NCBI GenBank assembly: GCA_942492735.1
Contig: OW818648.1
Span: forward strand, 620,001 to 684,000
Direction: 5' to 3'
DNA: 64,000 nucleotides
Origin: Sporobacter sp942492735
Lineage (GTDB): Bacteria > Bacillota > Clostridia > Oscillospirales > Oscillospiraceae
Shown here in pieces: positions 7,980 through 17,195 of the stretch. Both the position numbers and the translations under genes were made by a program. The stretch's first letter is position 1; the number at the start of each line of letters is the position of its first letter. Under the pieces are notes generated by a model. The model made no database searches. It was not told where the DNA came from and saw only the letters and a list, made by a program, of their open reading frames with translations.

Positions 7980-9974
7980 ATGGGCTCAGCTTATCCGAAC
8001 ATTTTTGAACCGATACGCATTCGGGGTGTCCAATTTAAAAACCGCCTGGAAATGGCACCGCCGTCGCCAAACCTGGCCAGCAGTGACTGGAAGGTCACGA
8101 AGGAATTCGTTGGCTTTTTCAGGCCGTTTGCACAGGGCGGCGTCGGCATTATTCATGTCGGCAATTCCATCATCGACATCAGTGAATCCTGCGACGAGGA
8201 GCGCCAGCTGGACCTTTCCAGTGATGACTGCATCCTGCCTCTGACGCGCTTCGTGGAGATGTGCCACGGATACGGCTGCCAGCCTTCGCTAGAAATCAAT
8301 CACGGCGGCAAGGACTCCATGCGCATGCGAAACGGAAAGCAGGCTTACGCGCCATCCTCCTACATCTCCACCCGCGAGCAGACCTATGCCCAGTCCATCG
8401 GCGAAGTACCGATTCCCACCATCGAAATGAGTTTAGAAAAGGTCAAGGAGACCATTGAAAAATACGCCCAAGCGGCTTACCGCTGCAAACGCGCGGGCTT
8501 TAAGATGTGCATGATCCACGGTGGTCACGGCAACCTTATTTCACAGTTCTCCAGCCCGATGTACAATTTCCGCACGGACGAATACGGCGGTTCGCTGGAA
8601 AACAGGACGCGCTTCACTGTTGAGGTGCTCGACCGCGTCCGGGCGCTGTGCGGCGAGAATTTCGTCATTGAGTTCCGCGTCTCCGCCGACGAGATTCACC
8701 CAGACGGCATGCATTATGAGGAAACGCTCAAATACATTGAAATGTTCAAGGACAAGGTTGATATCCTGCACGTTTCGGCCGGCATTCACGGCGAGTGGGA
8801 TTACATGAAGTACTGGTGGCAGAACTGGATGATGCCGAGAAATTACAACGTCCACTGGGCGGAAAAAATGAAAAAGGTTTTCCCAGAGCTTTTAATCTGC
8901 ACGGTCGGCTCGATTATGAGCATCCGGGACGCGGATAAAATAATCGCCGACGGTAAAGCCGATTTCGTCGCCATGTGCCGTCCGCTGCTGGCGGACCCGG
9001 AGATGCCCCGCAAATACGCTCTGGGGCATGAAGACGACCACCGCCCCTGCCTGCGCTGCCAGTATTGCGGTATGCGGCTGATGGGGCCCTCCGTCATCAA
9101 CTGCACAGTTAACCCCTTATTGGGAGAGGAAGTTGATTTTCCCTCGGCGAAAATCCCGAAGGCTGACGTAAAGAAGCGCGTCGCCGTCGTTGGCGGCGGC
9201 CCGGCCGGTATCCAGGCGATGCTGACCCTCATTGAGCGCGGCCACGATGTGACGCTGTACGAAAAAACCGGCACGCTGGGCGGCAATGTCATATCGGCAG
9301 CGGCGGCACCGTTTAAAATCGACATGAAGGATTATCTCAAATACCTGCTTCACCAGGCGGAAAAGGCACCTGCACGCATTCTCACGAGCACCGAAGCGAC
9401 AAAAGAGATTTTGGATAAAGAAAAATACGACGCGCTGATCATTGCCGTCGGCGCGAAGCCGATCATACCGCGACTGCCGGGCATCGACAAACCCCACGTC
9501 CATTGGGCGGCCGACGCTGATCTGGGCAAGGTGCCTGTCGGCAAAAAAGTCGTCGTCATCGGCGGCGGCGCCGTCGGAGTCGAATGCACCATCCAGCTGG
9601 GGCGGGAAGGCCACGAGGTGGAACTGGTGGAAATGATGCCGACCATGACGGGGCTGAGGGCTTCGGCCGGCGGGGCGATGGCGGAGCTTCTGGATGCCAT
9701 GGGCGAGCTGAAAATCCCGATTCACACAAGCTGCAAGCTCCAGGAGGTCACTGACATGTCGGTGATATGTACAGACCTCAAATCAGGCGGGATTGTCGAG
9801 CTCAAAGCCGACACAGTCCTTCTGGCACTGGGTATGACGCCGAATTTCGATATCGCCGATACTCTGCGGCGGAGCGCGCCGGAGACTGAGGTCTTTGTCG
9901 TCGGCGACGCAATCGAGCCCAAGACAATTGCCCAGGCTGTCAAATCCGGCTTCAAGGCAGCGGTATATATCTAG
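7980..9974 (+). CDS. Old-Yellow-Enzyme-type NADH:flavin oxidoreductase with [4Fe-4S] and FAD/NAD domains
   Basis: A 664-residue three-part enzyme like 2,4-dienoyl-CoA reductase, trimethylamine dehydrogenase and the bile-acid enzymes BaiCD/BaiH. Residues ~1-350 form the FMN-binding barrel (NIFEPIRIRGVQFKNRLEMAP start, YGGSLENRTRF motif). Cys357, Cys360, Cys363 and Cys375 (CLRCQYC...C) hold the iron-sulfur cluster. Then come FAD (GGGPAGIQA, ~402) and NAD (GGGAVGVE, ~527) Rossmann motifs. It would reduce an activated C=C bond, or run the reverse, using NADH. The ATG at 7980 follows GGAGG. Its place between two GREs suggests it acts on the same pathway's unsaturated intermediate; the substrate is unknown. 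Confidence 0.88.
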   Translation: MGSAYPNIFEPIRIRGVQFKNRLEMAPPSPNLASSDWKVTKEFVGFFRPFAQGGVGIIHVGNSIIDISESCDEERQLDLSSDDCILPLTRFVEMCHGYGCQPSLEINHGGKDSMRMRNGKQAYAPSSYISTREQTYAQSIGEVPIPTIEMSLEKVKETIEKYAQAAYRCKRAGFKMCMIHGGHGNLISQFSSPMYNFRTDEYGGSLENRTRFTVEVLDRVRALCGENFVIEFRVSADEIHPDGMHYEETLKYIEMFKDKVDILHVSAGIHGEWDYMKYWWQNWMMPRNYNVHWAEKMKKVFPELLICTVGSIMSIRDADKIIADGKADFVAMCRPLLADPEMPRKYALGHEDDHRPCLRCQYCGMRLMGPSVINCTVNPLLGEEVDFPSAKIPKADVKKRVAVVGGGPAGIQAMLTLIERGHDVTLYEKTGTLGGNVISAAAAPFKIDMKDYLKYLLHQAEKAPARILTSTEATKEILDKEKYDALIIAVGAKPIIPRLPGIDKPHVHWAADADLGKVPVGKKVVVIGGGAVGVECTIQLGREGHEVELVEMMPTMTGLRASAGGAMAELLDAMGELKIPIHTSCKLQEVTDMSVICTDLKSGGIVELKADTVLLALGMTPNFDIADTLRRSAPETEVFVVGDAIEPKTIAQAVKSGFKAAVYI

Positions 9975-10069
9975 CCCGTATGTCGTCAGTGCGCCTGCTT
10001 GTCAGTTTTATGTACAGCGGAACAAAATGATCGCGATATTCGTCCCATGAGCAACAGGAGGTCTGATTC

Positions 10070-10876
10070 ATGAAAAAACTTATCTCGCTTTTGATATGCG
10101 GCTGTGTGCTTTTAGTGACATTCTCCGCCTGCGCGAAAAAGGAACCGAACATTGTCTTTACCGGCACGATAGACGACATACACGACAGCTCGATACTCGT
10201 GTCCACAACGGACGATGTGAGCTTTGACAAGGCCAGTGTCTCCTTTTCCGACGATAGTGAAATTTCCTTTATTTTCGCTGTCGGGCAGATCGTGAAAATA
10301 ACGATACTGCCGCAAATAAGGGAGAGCTATCCGGTGCAGGTCACGGCCGTCGCCATCGAGCTTGTCTCCGAACCAGCTTCTCCCGACCCGGCGCACGCTG
10401 ATTATACCGCGTCTTTTTTCCGGGCTGACAGCCAAAAGGACGGGGGTTGGGATTTCATATCGGCGCAGGCCGTCAATGCCAATATGCTCGCCATCAGCAG
10501 CGTCCGGCATATGCCGGTGATCGTTATCGACGGCGCGCAGGCGCTTTCCGAATTTTTAAGTGAGGGCAAAACCTATTTTCAATTTGATACAGCGTATGGC
10601 GAGAACGAAAGCTTTTCAAAAAACGCCGAGAAATATGACGAAACGTTCTTCGAAAATAACAAGCTGCTGATCCTCTATACAGAGGAAACAAGCGGATCCA
10701 TTCGGCATACGATCAGGGATGTTTCAATCACTGGCGATACTCTTTCCGTCGCTGTTGAAGCCACTAGCCCGGAAATCGGCACCGACGATATAGCCGATTG
10801 GTTCATTTTACTAGAGCTGACGAACGACGAGGCCCAGAGATTAGCAAATTATGACGCTTATGACGCGTTAAGCTGA
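10070..10876 (+). CDS. Lipoprotein, hypothetical
   Basis: A 268-residue secreted lipoprotein. The signal peptide has a KK start, a hydrophobic core and lipobox TFSAC with Cys21 as the predicted lipid anchor. The N-terminal 100 residues (IVFTGTIDDIHDSSILVST...) look like a small beta-barrel of the DUF3221/OB type found in Gram-positive lipoproteins; the rest is not recognised. AGGAGG precedes the ATG by 9 bases. It lies between the flavoenzyme and GRE 2 and is followed by a strong terminator, so it may end the first GRE transcript. A link to GRE chemistry is not evident. Confidence 0.75.
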   Translation: MKKLISLLICGCVLLVTFSACAKKEPNIVFTGTIDDIHDSSILVSTTDDVSFDKASVSFSDDSEISFIFAVGQIVKITILPQIRESYPVQVTAVAIELVSEPASPDPAHADYTASFFRADSQKDGGWDFISAQAVNANMLAISSVRHMPVIVIDGAQALSEFLSEGKTYFQFDTAYGENESFSKNAEKYDETFFENNKLLILYTEETSGSIRHTIRDVSITGDTLSVAVEATSPEIGTDDIADWFILLELTNDEAQRLANYDAYDALS

Positions 10877-10912
10877 TACCGGAGCAGCTAAAATTTCATT
10901 TATTCTCTGTAG

Positions 10913-10938
10913 GGGCGGATTCCGTATCCGCCCTTTTT
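10913..10938 (+). terminator. Intrinsic terminator after lipoprotein gene
   Basis: Perfect 8-bp stem GGGCGGAT (10913-10920) / ATCCGCCC (10926-10933), 5-base loop, then TTTTT. The flanking GTAGGGG links it to the TAGGG palindrome family. Confidence 0.8.
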
Positions 10939-11002
10939 ACGTGGGAACCGTTTTGTGTATGCAATGATGAATAAATTGCATGAGCTCAAGAGCTTTAGTC
11001 AA

Positions 11003-11030
11003 TTGAATTTCCCGTTAATCATGCTATACT
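11003..11030 (+). promoter_or_regulatory. Candidate sigma-A promoter of GRE 2
   Basis: TTGAAT (11003-11008), 16-bp spacer, TATACT (11025-11030), 58 bases before the GRE 2 start. It matches the GRE 1 promoter in both boxes and spacing, while the spacers differ. A terminator just upstream supports independent transcription. Confidence 0.55.
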
Positions 11031-11088
11031 TAAGCCATAAAAATATGCGCTGTGAAACAAAAACCTTGAATATTTTTAGGAGGCAAGT

Positions 11089-13539
11089 ATGTATAAGCTT
11101 AAGCCCATAACCGAGCGTGTTGCGAAATTACGTGAGAAGTATCGTGTGACGCAGCCGGAATTCTGCACGGCGAGATACAGACTGATCACGGACTTTTATA
11201 TGCAGAATCCCGATATGACTGGCATTTTAAAGCGTGCTAAAAACTTTAAGAATATCTGTGAAAACATCCCCGTCCGCATTGACGATGGCGAGGTCATCGT
11301 CGGCGCGCAGTCCTCAAAATACCGCGCCTGCGCCTTGTATCCCGAGAACTCCGTTATCTGGCTGAAAGAAGAGCTTGAGAGCGGGTATATGATGACGCGT
11401 GATATCGACCCGTATATTGTTTCTGATGAGGATCGCGATTATATACTCTCAACCGTCGATTTCTGGATGAAGGAATGTATGAGCGCGAAAACCGACGCCC
11501 AAATCATTGATGAATATTTCCCGGTTGCCGCAAACGGCGTGCTGCTCTTCGGGGCGAGGGGCCAAACAATGTCGCCTGTCGGCCATTTCGCCACCGGCTA
11601 CGACACTGCTATCCGCAAGGGCTTTGCCGCCATCAAGGCGGAAGCCGAGCAAAAAAAGGCCGAATTGATTGAAAAAGCATTGCCGGGCAACACCATTGAC
11701 CAGTATAACTTCTACCGCGCTATCTCCATCGTCTGCGACGGTATGATCACGCTGACAAAACGCTATTCGAAGCTCGCCGCCGAAAAAGCGGCTGTCGAGA
11801 AGGATCCTCTGCGTAAAAAAGAGCTTGAAACAATGGCTGAAGTGCTTGACTGGTGCATGGAAAATCCGTGTCGCACTTACCATGAGGCGGTCCAATGCCT
11901 CTTTATGTATCAGACCTGCCTGTGTCTTGATGCGAATATGCACGGTATGAGCTTTGGCCGCGTCGACCAGTATCTCGGCGATTTCTACGATAATGACATT
12001 AAAGCGGGACGCCTCACGCCCGAATACGGGCAAGAGCTGCTCGATCTCATGTACCTGAAGGTCGCGGAAATGAATAAGCCCTGGAGCTACGGTGCCACAC
12101 AGGCAAACCCTGGCTATACCAGTGGTCAGCTCATGACAATGGGAGGCGTTGACAAGGACGGCAACGACGCATCAAACGCCGTCACGTATATGATGCTGCA
12201 GACGGCGGGTCGCCTCGTGCTGCACGATCCCCCGCAGGCCCTCCGTATAAACAAAAACACGCCGCTTGCGCTGTGGGAAGCGGCGATTGAGACGACGAAA
12301 ATCTCCGGCGGCGTCCCGACGTTTGAAAACGACGACGTGATCATACCCGCCCTCATGGCGCGTGGCCTGTCGCTTGAGGACGCCAGAAACTGTACGCTCA
12401 TCGGCTGCGTTGAGCTGGCCGGCTGCGGTAACGAATGGCCTTGCTGCGGCGGCACCGGCACCGAGAGCTATATGAACCTCGCAGCCGCTTTATGGATTGC
12501 CTTTAACGACGGCTACAACCCCATGCCGCCCCTCATGACGGACAGCTTGGCGGAAGCCGCAAAGCTCAAGGCCTCCGACACGCGCGTCGGCCTTGCCACC
12601 GGTTATCTCTACGATATGAAGACCTTCGAGGAGGTCAAGGACGCTTATAAAAAGCAGATCGAGCAATTCGTCAAGTGGCAGCATATGAACATCAACTCCT
12701 TCGAATATGTCGCCCGCCAAGTTCTGCCGAATCCCGTCGTCTCCGCGACGATGGACGGCTGCATGGAAAAGGGCATGGACGTTATGTGGGGCGGCGCGAA
12801 ATATAACTCCACTGGCAACTCCGGCGTCGGCATCGGCAATGTGGTCGACAGCCTGAATATCATCCGCCACTGCGTCTTTGATAAGAAAATATGCACAGCC
12901 CGTGAAATGTATGACGCCCTCATCAACAACTGGGAGGGCTACGAAGAGCTGCACCGCTATATTCTCAATGAAGCCCCACATTTCGGCAATGGCATTCCTG
13001 AAGTTGACGAATTGGCCACCTGGGCGTCAAAAGTCTTTGCCGACGCGGTCAAGGCGACCTCAGGCCCAAGAGGGGGTTCCAGTGCCGGATTATACCCGGT
13101 TACAACAAACGTCATGTTCGGCCTGATGACGGCCGCCACCCCTGACGGACGTTACAAGGGCGAGCCGCTCGCCGACGGCATCGCCGCCCCGCAGCAGATG
13201 GACAAAAACGGGCCGACGGCGATCATCTCGTCGATTTCCCAAATGAAACAAACCGAATTCGCCAACGGCACACTGATGAACCTTAAGTTCCACCCGTCCG
13301 CGCTCGCCGGTGATGACGGCTGGAAGAAGCTGATGCAGCTCATGCAGACGTATTTTGAGATGGGCGGCATGGAACTCCAAATCAACGTCATCAGCAGCGA
13401 CATCCTCATAGAAGCGCAGAAGAATCCCGAAAAACACAAAAACCTCGTCGTCCGCGTCGCAGGCTTCTCCGCCTACTTCGTCGAGCTGCACATATCCGGA
13501 CAGAACGACCTTATCAGAAGAACAGAACTGGCAATGTAG
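11089..13539 (+). CDS. Glycyl radical enzyme 2 (paralogue of GRE 1)
   Basis: An 816-residue glycyl radical enzyme, collinear with GRE 1 over its whole length. Cys440 and Glu442 lie in GCVEL and the radical Gly792 in RVAGFSAYF, so it should be active once activated. The residue after the GCVE motif is Leu rather than the Pro of GRE 1, and the following loop differs (GNEWPCCGG against GTEWPACGG), which suggests a shifted substrate preference after gene duplication. It has its own promoter, an AGGAGG ribosome site and a very strong terminator. No second activase is visible, so it likely shares the one at 3081-4040. Substrate unknown; a decarboxylase or dehydratase of an aromatic or polyol compound is plausible. 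Confidence 0.9.
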   Translation: MYKLKPITERVAKLREKYRVTQPEFCTARYRLITDFYMQNPDMTGILKRAKNFKNICENIPVRIDDGEVIVGAQSSKYRACALYPENSVIWLKEELESGYMMTRDIDPYIVSDEDRDYILSTVDFWMKECMSAKTDAQIIDEYFPVAANGVLLFGARGQTMSPVGHFATGYDTAIRKGFAAIKAEAEQKKAELIEKALPGNTIDQYNFYRAISIVCDGMITLTKRYSKLAAEKAAVEKDPLRKKELETMAEVLDWCMENPCRTYHEAVQCLFMYQTCLCLDANMHGMSFGRVDQYLGDFYDNDIKAGRLTPEYGQELLDLMYLKVAEMNKPWSYGATQANPGYTSGQLMTMGGVDKDGNDASNAVTYMMLQTAGRLVLHDPPQALRINKNTPLALWEAAIETTKISGGVPTFENDDVIIPALMARGLSLEDARNCTLIGCVELAGCGNEWPCCGGTGTESYMNLAAALWIAFNDGYNPMPPLMTDSLAEAAKLKASDTRVGLATGYLYDMKTFEEVKDAYKKQIEQFVKWQHMNINSFEYVARQVLPNPVVSATMDGCMEKGMDVMWGGAKYNSTGNSGVGIGNVVDSLNIIRHCVFDKKICTAREMYDALINNWEGYEELHRYILNEAPHFGNGIPEVDELATWASKVFADAVKATSGPRGGSSAGLYPVTTNVMFGLMTAATPDGRYKGEPLADGIAAPQQMDKNGPTAIISSISQMKQTEFANGTLMNLKFHPSALAGDDGWKKLMQLMQTYFEMGGMELQINVISSDILIEAQKNPEKHKNLVVRVAGFSAYFVELHISGQNDLIRRTELAM

Positions 13540-13550
13540 CAACAAAGCAT

Positions 13551-13608
13551 CAGGGGCTGCGGCGCTCAGGATTAATCAATCCAGAGCGCCGCAGCCCCTG
13601 TGTTTTGC
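13551..13608 (+). terminator. Strong terminator after GRE 2
   Basis: CAGGGGCTGCGGCGCTC (13551-13567) is perfectly complementary to GAGCGCCGCAGCCCCTG (13584-13600), followed by TGTTTTGCTC. The 17-bp GC-rich stem is the strongest hairpin seen in the window. Confidence 0.85.
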
Positions 13609-13633
13609 TCATTTGACGTAACATGCATGGTGC

Positions 13634-13762
13634 CGTAGGGCAAGGGCTCTGCTCTTGCCGTTCTTGTGCTGCGCCGAAACAATATTTTCAATGAGGTCCC
13701 GCTCGAGGGGCATTGCGGGGCGCGGCACACTGGGAAGGCAAGAGCAGAGCCCTTGCCCTACA
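13634..13762. repeat. TAGGG/CCCTA palindromic element
   Basis: CGTAGGGCAAGGGCTCTGCT (13634 on) recurs as the reverse complement ending in CCCTACA at 13762; the arms are about 25 bp around a ~77-bp centre. Open frames through it are artefacts of the repeat. It fills most of the 320-base gap between GRE 2 and the next lipoprotein gene, which otherwise holds only the GRE 2 terminator and an AT-rich upstream segment. Confidence 0.75.
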
Positions 13763-13862
13763 GGATGCGGCGTATGCTGATGGAACAAGTGACGTTGCGC
13801 TGCCGTCTAATAGTCGGATATTGCGCAATCGGAAATTTGTGCGGAGGGGTATGCAATAAAAT

Positions 13863-15020
13863 ATGAAAATGGTTTTTTGTTTATGTATTGTCCTTTGTTT
13901 TCTGTGCGGCTGCGCAGGCACTGTTGGCAAAGATAATTCGAAAAACTCAGAAATTTCAGCGCAAACCATGCCAACTGAAAGCACAAGCAAATCCATTGAG
14001 AATCCGAATCCGATTCCGAGCCTGAACACCGTTTCGTTCGGAGAAGTCGACGCGGTTTTGCACTGGCGAGAAAGCGCGGCTGATAACAAAATGTACCCTT
14101 TGAATGATGAAGAGCAAGAAGAAGCCATGTTTAACAGGCTGAAGCAAATTCAGATTTTGGGTAAACCCGATGCTAAAGTGAAATTCGCCCCGACGCTCAA
14201 ATACGACATCCGCTTGAAAAATGGTAAGGCTGTTCCTATAGGGTTTTCCGGCATGTACGTTGATTTCGGCGACGGCGCGTATTTATATGAAAACTGCGAT
14301 AAATCAGTTTTTCCGCAGGCTATTCAGCGGATTATAGTAAATAATCAAAATGACCAATATGCTTATCATAACGAGACGGATATTAAGGCATTACTTGACA
14401 TGCTGGCGCTGAGCCCCGGGCATATTAATTTCAGTGAAGAGGATGCGCATATATCCCTTGACGTTATCATGCCAGGAAATTATTCGGCTGAATCATATGC
14501 TGTACAGAAGCAGGGTGCGTCCTATTATGTTTTCAGGTCTTTTTTCAGCCTATATACGTGTCTCGGGACGATCAGCAGCGATGCGTACAGCCAGTTAGAA
14601 ATCGCGAAAAACGGCCAGTTCGGGACACAGCTGCATTTAACCGCGACCTCCAATGGCGAGACGATCTATCCGGCCGGAATTTTCGTCTGTTCCGCGACGT
14701 ATGACGCAACAAGCGGATGTATGGTTGCTGTCGACGCATTCCCGCGTATAGAGGATTATATCAACACACTACAGACGCTGACTTTAGCGGAAGATTTTTC
14801 GATATGGATAAAAGCGTCTGAATATTCACAGTATGAAATCGGCCTTGACGGTAAAACCGTTAAAGCAGGTACCGTCTTGTCATATTCCGAGTTTGACGGC
14901 CTTCCTTCCGGTTCATATCAAGTCGAAATACGCATCACCGAAGATGGCGATTACGTGGAAGCGTTGAAGCAATATGAATCTTCATTCTATGTTTACTATT
15001 TTTTGATAAAGCTATTATAA
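13863..15020 (+). CDS. Lipoprotein, hypothetical (385 aa)
   Basis: A secreted protein with a very short lipoprotein signal peptide (MKMVFCLCIV then LCFLCGCAG) and predicted anchor Cys15 or Cys17. A Ser/Thr/Asn-rich linker of about 35 residues follows, typical of surface lipoproteins, then a soluble domain without recognised motifs. The ribosome site GGAGGGG is 13 bases from the ATG, longer than usual; the Met two codons later is an alternative start. It stands alone between repeats. The function is not recognised; it may be a sensor or accessory protein at the cell surface. Confidence 0.7.
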   Translation: MKMVFCLCIVLCFLCGCAGTVGKDNSKNSEISAQTMPTESTSKSIENPNPIPSLNTVSFGEVDAVLHWRESAADNKMYPLNDEEQEEAMFNRLKQIQILGKPDAKVKFAPTLKYDIRLKNGKAVPIGFSGMYVDFGDGAYLYENCDKSVFPQAIQRIIVNNQNDQYAYHNETDIKALLDMLALSPGHINFSEEDAHISLDVIMPGNYSAESYAVQKQGASYYVFRSFFSLYTCLGTISSDAYSQLEIAKNGQFGTQLHLTATSNGETIYPAGIFVCSATYDATSGCMVAVDAFPRIEDYINTLQTLTLAEDFSIWIKASEYSQYEIGLDGKTVKAGTVLSYSEFDGLPSGSYQVEIRITEDGDYVEALKQYESSFYVYYFLIKLL

Positions 15021-15151
15021 CGCATAAGAACTGGACTTCGGGCTGCAGGGCACACCAAAAATGTGGCCTGCGGTTTTTGTATGCAATCGAGTCGCCGCTT
15101 TCCACACCGGCCCGACGACGTGCAGAATGGGCGGGAAACTCCTGCCATTGC

Positions 15152-15221
15152 GTAGGGAACGGTCTTGACCGTTCCTCTGCTCCAAGCACGAGAGAGTGGA
15201 ATGGGTAAACCCATTCCCTAC
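15152..15221. repeat. TAGGG/CCCTA palindromic element
   Basis: The ends are GTAGGGAA (15152 on) and TTCCCTAC (to 15221). Inside are two different short hairpins: GGAACGG-tcttga-CCGTTCC and GGAATGGG-taaa-CCCATTCC. The 255-base gap 15021-15275 also contains a weak terminator-like structure near 15043-15080 (GGCTGCAGG...CCTGCGGTTTTTG) for the preceding lipoprotein. Confidence 0.7.
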
Positions 15222-15275
15222 GGTGATAACGCTCGTCGTCCGGGGAATCATCGGCAAGGAGGGGCGGTTGCAATA

Positions 15276-15845
15276 TTAAACAGACATAAACGCATGCAAG
15301 CCATGCGTCGAAATTTTTTCAATGAACTGCGCCATGTCCTGCGGGCTTTCCTTCATGCCGTTCTGAACCCAATGCTGAATAATAGCAATGCAGCCATTGG
15401 CATAAAACATATATAGAAGCTCAAGCTGCTCCTCCTTGACAGGCGGCAGTATTTTTTTCCACTCCGCAACACTTCTGTCTCTGGCAATAAAAATAACGCG
15501 CTGCATAAACGCCTTGTCCCCGTAGTCACTGAACAGGACGCGGCAAAGCTCGCTGTTTTTGACGATCGACTCAAATATTTCGGCGAGAAGTCCGGAGATC
15601 GCCTCGGCTTTGAGCGAGGACTCAATGGACACAAGGATTTCGTTGAACAGCTCGTTTTCAATCTGCGCAAGCAGATCGTATGGGTCTGAATAGTGCGTAT
15701 AGAAGGTGCCGCGGTTGATATCCGCTTTTTCGCAGATATCCTTGACGGATATCTTTTCGATCGGCTGATCGCGCATCAGATTCAGGAGGCTTTGCTTGAG
15801 CACCATTTTTGTGTACTTAATTCTTCTGTCCGTTTTTTCCGGCAT
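15276..15845 (-). CDS. TetR-family transcriptional regulator
   Basis: A TetR/AcrR-type repressor of about 189 residues from the Met at 15845 (MPEKTDRRIKYTK); an upstream ATG at 15932 would add 29 residues, and neither has a strong ribosome site. The N-terminal HTH is clear: KISVKDICEKADINRGTFY, followed by THYSDPYDLL. The C-terminal ligand domain is of the group often seen in clostridial TetR proteins and gives no ligand clue. It is divergent from the SDR gene at 16095, and a perfect 20-bp palindrome lies between them, so it probably represses that gene and itself. Confidence 0.85.
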   Translation of the reverse strand: MPEKTDRRIKYTKMVLKQSLLNLMRDQPIEKISVKDICEKADINRGTFYTHYSDPYDLLAQIENELFNEILVSIESSLKAEAISGLLAEIFESIVKNSELCRVLFSDYGDKAFMQRVIFIARDRSVAEWKKILPPVKEEQLELLYMFYANGCIAIIQHWVQNGMKESPQDMAQFIEKISTHGLHAFMSV

Positions 15846-16010
15846 GTCGTGATCCCGCCCGTTCACACAATATTTACTTTTGATTTCTGCGTTACCCAAC
15901 AGATATTCAAGGGGCTGTCGGCTATCATGCATAATCGTCCAATCTGATTGTTGATAATGAACACGATGTTATTATAATTAAAATATGGAAGATAATCAAC
16001 AGTGTGTACG

Positions 16011-16030
16011 CAAAAATGCATGCATTTTTG
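16011..16030. promoter_or_regulatory. Perfect palindrome, candidate TetR operator
   Basis: CAAAAATGCATGCATTTTTG is a perfect 20-bp dyad, sited between the divergent TetR and SDR genes, 65 bases before the SDR start. Length and position fit an operator for a dimeric TetR protein. Confidence 0.6.
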
Positions 16031-16094
16031 TTATGGAATAAATTTCGACTCGATTCACTCGCAGTAATTTATTTAAGGAAGAAAGGCTTTGTTT

Positions 16095-17099
16095 ATGAGT
16101 ATGAAGTATCTAGTAACGGGCGCTGCTGGTCATTTGGGAAGTGCTGTTATCAGAGAAATAATGGAGTCAGGCCATCGTGATATCCGCGTGCTCGTCATGC
16201 CGGGAGATAAGTCGGCTGTCAGGCTGCCAAATGATATCGAGCAGGTCAACGGCGATATTCTTGACAAGCAGGCTTTGTCGCAATTCTTTGACGTCCCGAA
16301 GGATACGGAAATCATCGTTATTCATTGCGCAGGAATCGTCAGCACCTCAATGAAGCGCAACAGAAAAATATATGAGGTCAACGTGGGCGGCACAAAAAAT
16401 ATCGTGGACGCGTGTGTTCTGCGAAACGTGAAAAAATTGGTATATGTCAGCTCAATTCATGCGATGCCGACCCTTCCGCATGGGCAGACGATGACGGAGA
16501 TTGAATTGTTTGATCCCGAGAAGGTTATCGGGCCGTACGCTAAGACGAAAGCGGAAGCGACGGCTTACGTGAAGGAAGCCGTCAGAAACGGGCTAAACGC
16601 GACAATTGTCTATCCGTGCGGCATTGTCGGGCCGTATGATCAGGGCAAGGGCAATATTACTGAGCTGATCATCCAATACTGTAAGGGTAAGATGCCCTTC
16701 GGCGTCAAAAGCCGGTTTGACTTTGTAGATGTGCGAGACGTGGCAAAAGGTATCGTCGCGGCAGCTCTAAAAGGCGGCGTCGGTGAAGGCTATATATTGG
16801 GTAACCGGCAGGTCTCTGTTCCAGAAATGTTTGATATGTTTCACACAGAGACAGGCAGAAAGCGTACGAAATTCTTCGCGCCAATGTGGCTCGCCAGAGC
16901 AAGCCTGCCGCTGACCATGCTCTACTATAAGCTCCGTCGTCAGCAGCCTCTCTTCTGTTCTTATTCGCTGCACACGCTCGGCGGCAACTCCAATTATTCA
17001 CACGCGAAAGCCTCGCGCGAGCTCGGCTATAAAGCCCGTCCGTTTGAAGAGACGATACGGGACACCATTGCCTGGCTCCGCGGCGAAGGCCGGATATAA
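16095..17099 (+). CDS. NAD-dependent epimerase/dehydratase (extended SDR)
   Basis: A 334-residue extended short-chain dehydrogenase. The Rossmann motif TGAAGHLG lies at the N-terminus, an Asp-rich NAD adenine region (NGDILD) follows, and the catalytic Tyr-x3-Lys is in GPYAKTKAEA near residue 155. The overall pattern is like dihydroflavonol-4-reductase/3-beta-hydroxysteroid dehydrogenase relatives that reduce ketones on hydrophobic ring compounds. The ATG at 16095 follows AGAAAGG at 8 bases; a TTG two codons earlier is less likely. It is divergent from TetR. Inferred role: NAD(P)H-dependent carbonyl reduction of an unknown substrate. Confidence 0.85.
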   Translation: MSMKYLVTGAAGHLGSAVIREIMESGHRDIRVLVMPGDKSAVRLPNDIEQVNGDILDKQALSQFFDVPKDTEIIVIHCAGIVSTSMKRNRKIYEVNVGGTKNIVDACVLRNVKKLVYVSSIHAMPTLPHGQTMTEIELFDPEKVIGPYAKTKAEATAYVKEAVRNGLNATIVYPCGIVGPYDQGKGNITELIIQYCKGKMPFGVKSRFDFVDVRDVAKGIVAAALKGGVGEGYILGNRQVSVPEMFDMFHTETGRKRTKFFAPMWLARASLPLTMLYYKLRRQQPLFCSYSLHTLGGNSNYSHAKASRELGYKARPFEETIRDTIAWLRGEGRI

Positions 17100-17195
17100 T
17101 CAGGTAAAATAGCGATCAATTTAGCTGCGTTTTTGGGTAGGGGCGATCTGTGACCACCAGTCGTTACGTCTTGTTCGCATTATGAGATAATCGAC

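Noticed and set aside
13666..13866. Short open frame before the lipoprotein gene
   Set aside because: It lies in the TAGGG palindrome and has no ribosome site.
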